Source: Sphaerospermopsis sp. SIO1G1 (GTDB lineage Bacteria; Cyanobacteriota; Cyanobacteriia; Cyanobacteriales; Nostocaceae). Taken from it: a stretch of DNA of 64,000 bases. The notes below the pieces were generated by a model. It saw only the letters and a list, made by a program, of their open reading frames with translations. It had not been told where the DNA came from and searched no databases. Below, in pieces: positions 60,625 to 64,000 of this stretch. The position numbers were made by a program, and so were the translations under genes. The stretch lies in NCBI GenBank assembly GCA_010672785.1, contig JAAHFX010000008.1, forward strand, positions 107,369 through 171,368, given 5' to 3'. Within the stretch, counting starts at the first letter, position 1, and the number at the start of each line of letters is the position of its first letter.

Positions 60625-60716
60625 AGGACTTACGCACAAGCTATAGAATAATCGAACCGCAGAGACGCAGAGAACGCAGAGGAATGAGATTTTGAGAGAT
60701 ATTTTGTGTGAGTCCT
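60625..60716. repeat. GGACTTACG-type MITE, copy E
   Basis: AGGACTTACGCACAAGC... to ...TTGTGTGAGTCCT (92 bp). The interior is nearly that of copy D (45375-45468). Confidence 0.78.
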
Positions 60717-60735
60717 GAATTGATGAAGACTAAAA

Positions 60736-61386
60736 TTAATTTACATCAGGACGACTCAGAATTAACAATTGTACTCCACCATCACTGGTATTAATTGCTA
60801 AGACTGGAGGACGTTGATTAAACTTTGCGTTAGGTGGCATGGATGGAAATAAATAAACCCAATTACTACTTTCAATTAATAATCGCCAGACAATTGGTTG
60901 TTGCGGATTTGTTAGATCATTTGTTTCTTGGCCAATGATATTTTTAAACTGTTCGACGTTGCCGATAATATGAGAATCTTTAAGGTCAGGATCGGTTAAT
61001 AAATCATCTAAATTCCGTCCTAAAGGTAGTTTATCTTTGGCAGTGACAAGGGTAATTATTGGTCTAGTGGAAGTATTATTAACGGCATCCCGATAAGCAT
61101 CTGCTGTACCTTGTAATCTTCCTAACCAAAATAATGATGCTAAAATCCAAATTACAATTATAATTTCTCTTCGTAGAGATTGGGGGATAAGTTTGGCGAG
61201 GGAACGGAAGATTTTTAATAATGGAAAATGATATATTTGTGTAATTATTTTTTTAATTTTAGGGGAATAGTTGGGAAGATTTATTTGTGGTGCAATAATC
61301 CAAAATGTTAAATGGTGCGTTAGTAACTCCGTTTTAACAAACCCTACAATACCTAATGATACTGTCATTGCGACGTAAGGAAGCAA
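60736..61386 (-). CDS. Hypothetical membrane-anchored protein (216 aa), 5' end in a repeat
   Basis: A 216-aa protein with a membrane segment at about 74-92 (EIIIVIWILASLFWLGRLQG) and a soluble C-terminal domain (residues 95-216) ending LAINTSDGGVQLLILSRPDVN. The first ~10 residues (MLPYVAMTVS) come from the GATTGCTTCCTTACG... repeat shared with 29790-29830, so the original start has probably been replaced or lies downstream. The soluble domain is coherent, so the gene is or was real. Family not recognised. Confidence 0.62.
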   Translation of the reverse strand: MLPYVAMTVSLGIVGFVKTELLTHHLTFWIIAPQINLPNYSPKIKKIITQIYHFPLLKIFRSLAKLIPQSLRREIIIVIWILASLFWLGRLQGTADAYRDAVNNTSTRPIITLVTAKDKLPLGRNLDDLLTDPDLKDSHIIGNVEQFKNIIGQETNDLTNPQQPIVWRLLIESSNWVYLFPSMPPNAKFNQRPPVLAINTSDGGVQLLILSRPDVN

Positions 61387-61464
61387 TCTTACTGACTAAG
61401 TACAATAAATTTTATTTTTTATTAGTTTGGTATTAAAATAATAACAGTATTCACACCTTGAATT

Positions 61465-62112
61465 ATGATCAATTCTCCCCCAATTATCACAACCGTTCCC
61501 ACTGATACCTGGGTAGAAGCAAGCTGGGAAGATTTTATCACTTTTGCTGATGATCCAACTTTAGCAAATGGAAGGTTTTATTATGATCAAGGTTACATGA
61601 GGATTGAAATGCTACCAATAGGTTCTGCACATGGACAAGATAATTCTATTGTCTCTACCTTAATTATTTTATATGCAGCGATTAACAATATTCCCATCAA
61701 AGAATTTACTAACACCAGTTTTAGAAAAATTGGAGTACGCGAATCTCAACCTGATATTGCTTTCTATATTGGTAAAAATATAAAATTACCACCACGAAAT
61801 AATGCTACAATTAATCTAGAACAAATAGATTCACCTACTTTAGTTGTAGAAATTGCTGCTTCTTCTTTAGAGGATGATACTACCCGTAAACAAAAACTTT
61901 ATCAACGATTAGGTGTGAAAGAATATTGGGTTGTTGATGTAAATAGAAGTCAAGTAATTGCATCGTCTTTATCAACAAATGGAAGTACATCTATTCGAGA
62001 ATCTTTAGTTTTACCAGGTTTAGAAATAGATTTAGTTGAAGAACCCTTGCAAAAATCACAAACTGAAGATGATGGTGCAATTAGTCGTTGGTTATTAGCA
62101 ACTTTTAGTTAA
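61465..62112 (+). CDS. Uma2 family endonuclease
   Basis: A 215-aa full-length member of the Uma2 (DUF820) family. The PD-(D/E)xK-type core shows DEGYMRIEML-like strand (YDQGYMRIEMLPIGSAHG), ESQPDIAFYIG with the Asp, LVVEIAASSLEDDTTRKQKL with Glu-x-Ala and Lys, then YQRLGVKEYWVVD. It is the only intact Uma2 of the three seen here (others at 37544 and 40200 are broken). Biological role unknown. Confidence 0.88.
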   Translation: MINSPPIITTVPTDTWVEASWEDFITFADDPTLANGRFYYDQGYMRIEMLPIGSAHGQDNSIVSTLIILYAAINNIPIKEFTNTSFRKIGVRESQPDIAFYIGKNIKLPPRNNATINLEQIDSPTLVVEIAASSLEDDTTRKQKLYQRLGVKEYWVVDVNRSQVIASSLSTNGSTSIRESLVLPGLEIDLVEEPLQKSQTEDDGAISRWLLATFS

Positions 62113-62311
62113 ACAAAGCTTACACAAAATCTACTTTAAATACTGTCATTGCGACAAAAGGAAGCAATCTCAAACCCCAACGTTTCGTTAAAATACGTAA
62201 GTATTTAGAACTTACGCACTATACAAATTGATCATGATATGCTTTCACTAAAATACTTGATTTCTGGCTGTAATTAATTCTAGTTTTACCTATTAATCAA
62301 GTGTTGGGTAG

Positions 62312-62331
62312 GGGTTTAGCGCTGCTAAACT
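62312..62331. repeat. GTTTAGC-type palindrome at the psbD break
   Basis: GGGTTTAGCGCTGCTAAACT: the 40172 palindrome with GCT at the centre. Its second arm supplies the in-frame TAA at 62326 that precedes the psbD fragment. Confidence 0.7.
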
Positions 62332-62334
62332 CCA

Positions 62335-62694
62335 GCGTTCAATCCTACCCAAGCAGAAGAAACCTACTCAATGGTGACAGCAAACCGTTTCTGGTCACAG
62401 ATTTTCGGGATTGCTTTCTCCAACAAACGTTGGTTACACTTCTTCATGTTATTCGTACCCGTAACAGGCTTGTGGATGAGTTCAGTAGGTATCGTTGGTT
62501 TAGCATTAAACCTACGTGCTTATGACTTCGTTTCTCAAGAATTACGGGCAGCAGAAGATCCAGAATTTGAAACCTTCTATACCAAAAACATTTTGTTGAA
62601 CGAAGGTATCCGTGCTTGGATGGCACCTAAAGATCAACCCCACCAGAACTTTATATTCCCTGAAGAAGTATTACCACGTGGTAACGCTCTCTAA
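62335..62694 (+). pseudogene. psbD: psbD (photosystem II D2) 3' fragment
   Basis: Codes for the last ~120 residues of D2: AFNPTQAEETYSMVTANRFW, then SNKRWLHFFMLFVPVTGLWM, AYDFVSQELRAAEDPEFETF and the end PEEVLPRGNAL. The full protein is ~352 aa, so the N-terminal two thirds, with the first four membrane helices, are missing. A TAA lies four codons upstream within the GTTTAGC palindrome. An ATG (residue 13 of the fragment) could open a 107-aa product. There is no psbC overlap downstream, so the parent was a monocistronic psbD copy. Confidence 0.92.
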
Positions 62695-62748
62695 TCTGAA
62701 GACGAGTTAATCACATTTTTTAACATTCATCGTTGTTAATTAATCTTC

Positions 62749-62775
62749 CCCCAGGCTAAAGGTCTGGGGTTTTTT
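62749..62775 (+). terminator. Rho-independent terminator after the psbD fragment
   Basis: CCCCAGGC (62749-62756) / GTCTGGGG (62762-62769) with TAAAG loop and six T. It probably came along with the psbD 3' end. Confidence 0.85.
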
Positions 62776-62829
62776 GATCACTAAAAAGTGAACATGGGAC
62801 TGGTAGCTAATAATGGGTGACTAAAATTC

Positions 62830-62857
62830 TTGCCAAAATAATTTTATGTGTTATGAT
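62830..62857 (+). promoter_or_regulatory. Predicted sigma70-type promoter
   Basis: TTGCCA (62830-62835), 16-base spacer, TATGAT (62852-62857). Start point predicted at about 62864. It drives the structured RNA candidate below. Confidence 0.6.
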
Positions 62858-62938
62858 TATATCTAGTTACTGGATCAGAGCTTGTTAGTTCTGCCTTTTT
62901 GAGACTAAGACCGTTTAGGCAACAAGGAGGTGATGCCC

Positions 62939-63010
62939 ATGATAGATAGTAGTATAAGCATGGGTCATCAGGTTGTAGTTAGCCGGCTGTGTGCCGGGGC
63001 TGTTCTCTAG
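62939..63010 (+). CDS. 23-aa ORF with an extended Shine-Dalgarno
   Basis: ATG to TAG encodes MIDSSISMGHQVVVSRLCAG followed by AVL. AAGGAGGTGAT, complementary over 11 bases to the usual 16S rRNA 3' end, ends 5 bases before this ATG (GGAGG-TGATGCCC-ATG spacing of 8), unusually strong for a cyanobacterium. The start codon lies in the GATGCCCATG hairpin. Function not known. Confidence 0.5.
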   Translation: MIDSSISMGHQVVVSRLCAGAVL

Positions 63011-63114
63011 TAGCTAGCCTAATTTAATTTGAGGTACTAAGTTAGCTCAACTTAAATAAGCTAAAAGTCGGAGTTCCTTCCGGCAGTCTGGTTACAACCT
63101 GAAGACCCGCTAGA

Positions 63115-63163
63115 CCGCCCTAATTTTAGATCATCGGATCTAAGCTAGGGCGGATAGTTTTTT
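63115..63163 (+). terminator. Nested rho-independent terminator of the structured RNA
   Basis: Outer stem CCGCCCTA (63115-63122) / TAGGGCGG (63146-63153), inner stem TTAGATC / GATCTAA, then ATAGTTTTTT. Confidence 0.85.
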
Positions 63164-63164
63164 A

Positions 63165-63577
63165 TAACTTACAGGTAAGTTATACAATAGTTAGGTATTA
63201 ACCAACTTAAATAGGGTTTGCTGAAAAAATCGAAAGGCAACATAAGGATTATGAAGGGTATAATCAGGCAAAAGTAAATATAATTTTTCGTTGTCCAAAA
63301 ATAAATAATTCATCAACTTTATTAATCACAACGTCAAGAAAAAGCGTAATTCTGAAACATAGACATAAAAACCCTCACAAAAGCCGCAATAACAGAAGTT
63401 CAGGGGGCGACAAGAAAGCTGAAAGCAAGACAGGTAAAGCTTTCCAAAGGTCATACCCTCTCAAAAAATAGCCTAGCTTATTGAGAATAAAATACAGCTA
63501 TTAAGCAGGTACATAAAGGGTGCAGTTTGATGGTAAAAAAGAATGGTCTCGTCAAAATAACAAGACCAAAACAAAAA
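63165..63577. other. Intergenic stretch without a gene
   Basis: About 410 bases between the structured RNA and the transposase remnant. No coding frame with family resemblance or clear repeat. Part of it is probably IS4-element 5' flank, but I cannot set its end. Confidence 0.45.
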
Positions 63578-63830
63578 ATGCTACCATCATTTTATCAAGC
63601 AAACCCTAGAAAAATACCTGACTACAAAACAGATAATTACCCTAAAAATGCTGGTGTGGGTACTGCAAACCAACAAAGAAGTAAGAATAGAAAGATTAGC
63701 AGCAAATCTACCATTACCAATACAAGAAAATAGCCGTCGCCGTCATATACAAAGATTCTTGAAATCTAATAATCTCAGTGTAGTGTTGTTGTGGTTTCCA
63801 ATTGTTTTGGCAATTGCCCTATATAAATAA
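63578..63830 (+). pseudogene. IS4-family transposase N-terminal remnant
   Basis: MLPSFYQANPRKIP in one frame, then, after a shift, LVWVLQTNKEVRIERLAANL PLPIQENSRRRHIQRFL and LLWFPIVLAIAL in another. This is the N-terminal region of an IS4-type cyanobacterial transposase. The DDE catalytic part is absent and no second terminal repeat is seen. It sits 54 bases beyond the 5S rRNA 3' end. Confidence 0.7.
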
Positions 63831-63864
63831 AAAACAAAACCCCCTCAAAGAAAAGAAGAGGAGG
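63829..63864 (-). terminator. Rho-independent terminator of the rRNA operon
   Basis: On the minus strand CCTCCTC (63864-63858) pairs with GAGGGGG (63846-63840), followed by TTTTGTTTTTT, 20 bases past the 5S 3' end. Confidence 0.8.
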
Positions 63865-63883
63865 AATTGATTGGAAGTATTAG

Positions 63884-64000
63884 CCCTGGCATCGAGCTAT
63901 TTTGGCGTGGGGCAACCCCCAAACTATCGTCGCCGCAACAGCGTTTCACCTCTGAGTTCGAGAAGGTATCAGTGTGGTTCCACCGCGCAATAGACACCAG
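63884..64000 (-). rRNA. rrf: 5S ribosomal RNA, nearly complete
   Basis: The minus strand from the window edge begins CTGGTGTCTATTGCGCGGTGG and ends AGCTCGATGCCAGGG, with GAACTCAGAGGTGAAACG in the middle, the typical bacterial 5S loops. The CTGG/CCAG ends pair. Probably only the first 1-3 bases are cut off. As 5S is the last gene of an rRNA operon, 23S and 16S should lie beyond the right edge on the minus strand. Confidence 0.93.

Larger units (their letters stand above)
62864..63164 (+). ncRNA. Candidate structured RNA (~300 nt) with internal small ORF
   Basis: From the predicted start at 62864 to a strong terminator at 63163 the region holds nested pairings. GATGCCCATG (62932-62941) pairs with CATGGGTCATC (62959-62969). 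CAGGTTGTA (62969-62977) pairs with TACAACCTG (63093-63101), closing a multibranch domain. Inside are CCGGC-TGTGT-GCCGG, TTAGCT/AGCTAA and CGGA/TCCG hairpins. I do not recognise it as 6S, RNase P, SRP or tmRNA. It could be a stand-alone regulator or an mRNA leader for the 23-aa ORF. Both readings are inference. Confidence 0.6.

Noticed and set aside
62301..62525. 74-aa frame overlapping the psbD fragment
   Set aside because: Out of frame with psbD, Arg/Ser-rich, and opens inside the GTTTAGC palindrome.
29640..64000. Possible CRISPR arrays in the tandem-repeat regions
   Set aside because: The arrays are contiguous 7-bp units without spacers of ~35 bp, so they are STRRs; no cas genes are present.

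Overview
The window comes from a filamentous, heterocyst-forming cyanobacterium (Nostocales, Anabaena/Dolichospermum-like). Supporting evidence is a phycocyanin operon, a clear patA gene, an Asr1734/Npun_R1517-type heterocyst regulator, ndhM and a psbD fragment. The DNA is AT-rich and carries many GCGATCGC (HIP1) octamers, 7-bp short tandem repeats (STRRs), and TA-flanked or palindromic mini-repeats typical of this group.

Layout. 0-1.7 kb: cpcB-cpcA-cpcC on the minus strand (cpcC cut by the left edge). 2-7.3 kb: an RluD-type pseudouridine synthase, patA, and the siroheme/cobalamin pair cobA-sirB. 7.4-12.7 kb: a small hypothetical gene, a Ser/Thr kinase fused to GUN4, a DUF4359 protein, tRNA-His, an HD phosphohydrolase and a solitary Dpp/Opp permease. 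12.8-25.7 kb: an accessory island around acnB, crowded with toxin-antitoxin (TA) genes, duplicated and decayed xisH/xisI modules, PIN and nuclease pseudogenes and small genes of unknown function. It ends in a MITE interrupted by a decayed IS1634-type element (25.7-27.7 kb). 27.7-44.6 kb: mostly housekeeping genes (dnaX, aroA, a GT2 glycosyltransferase, a C-terminal processing protease, YdcF, DUF928, pgsA, aspA, DUF362, ppa, panD, an MBL-fold protein), with Uma2 and DUF5615 remnants. 44.6-54.3 kb: a Rieske lipoprotein, a PsiE-type membrane protein, then a signalling cluster (FHA-PrsW protease; minus-strand PP2C, CHAT-FHA and an acidic protein of unknown function), and ndhM. 55-62 kb: a heterocyst regulator, a Ycf29/Rre1-type response regulator, rpsN, aat, ftsX, def and a Uma2 nuclease. 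62.3-64 kb: a 5'-truncated psbD copy, a candidate ~300-nt structured RNA with a 23-codon ORF, an IS4 transposase remnant, and 5S rRNA on the minus strand at the right edge, presumably the end of an rRNA operon.

How the genes relate. Several short operons are clear: cpcBAC, sirB-cobA, panD-MBL, def plus a small membrane protein, relB-relE, and PP2C/CHAT-FHA/209 aa. Two groups deserve most attention. One is the phospho-signalling/proteolysis cluster at 47-53 kb, which joins two FHA readers, a PP2C phosphatase, a caspase-like CHAT protease and a PrsW intramembrane protease. The other is the structured RNA at 62.86-63.16 kb, which has its own promoter, a start codon held in a hairpin, a 9-bp long-range helix and a nested terminator. 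The accessory island also gives a clean insertion record: a 104-bp TA-flanked MITE sits in one xisI copy, and the paralogous empty site lies 2.3 kb away.
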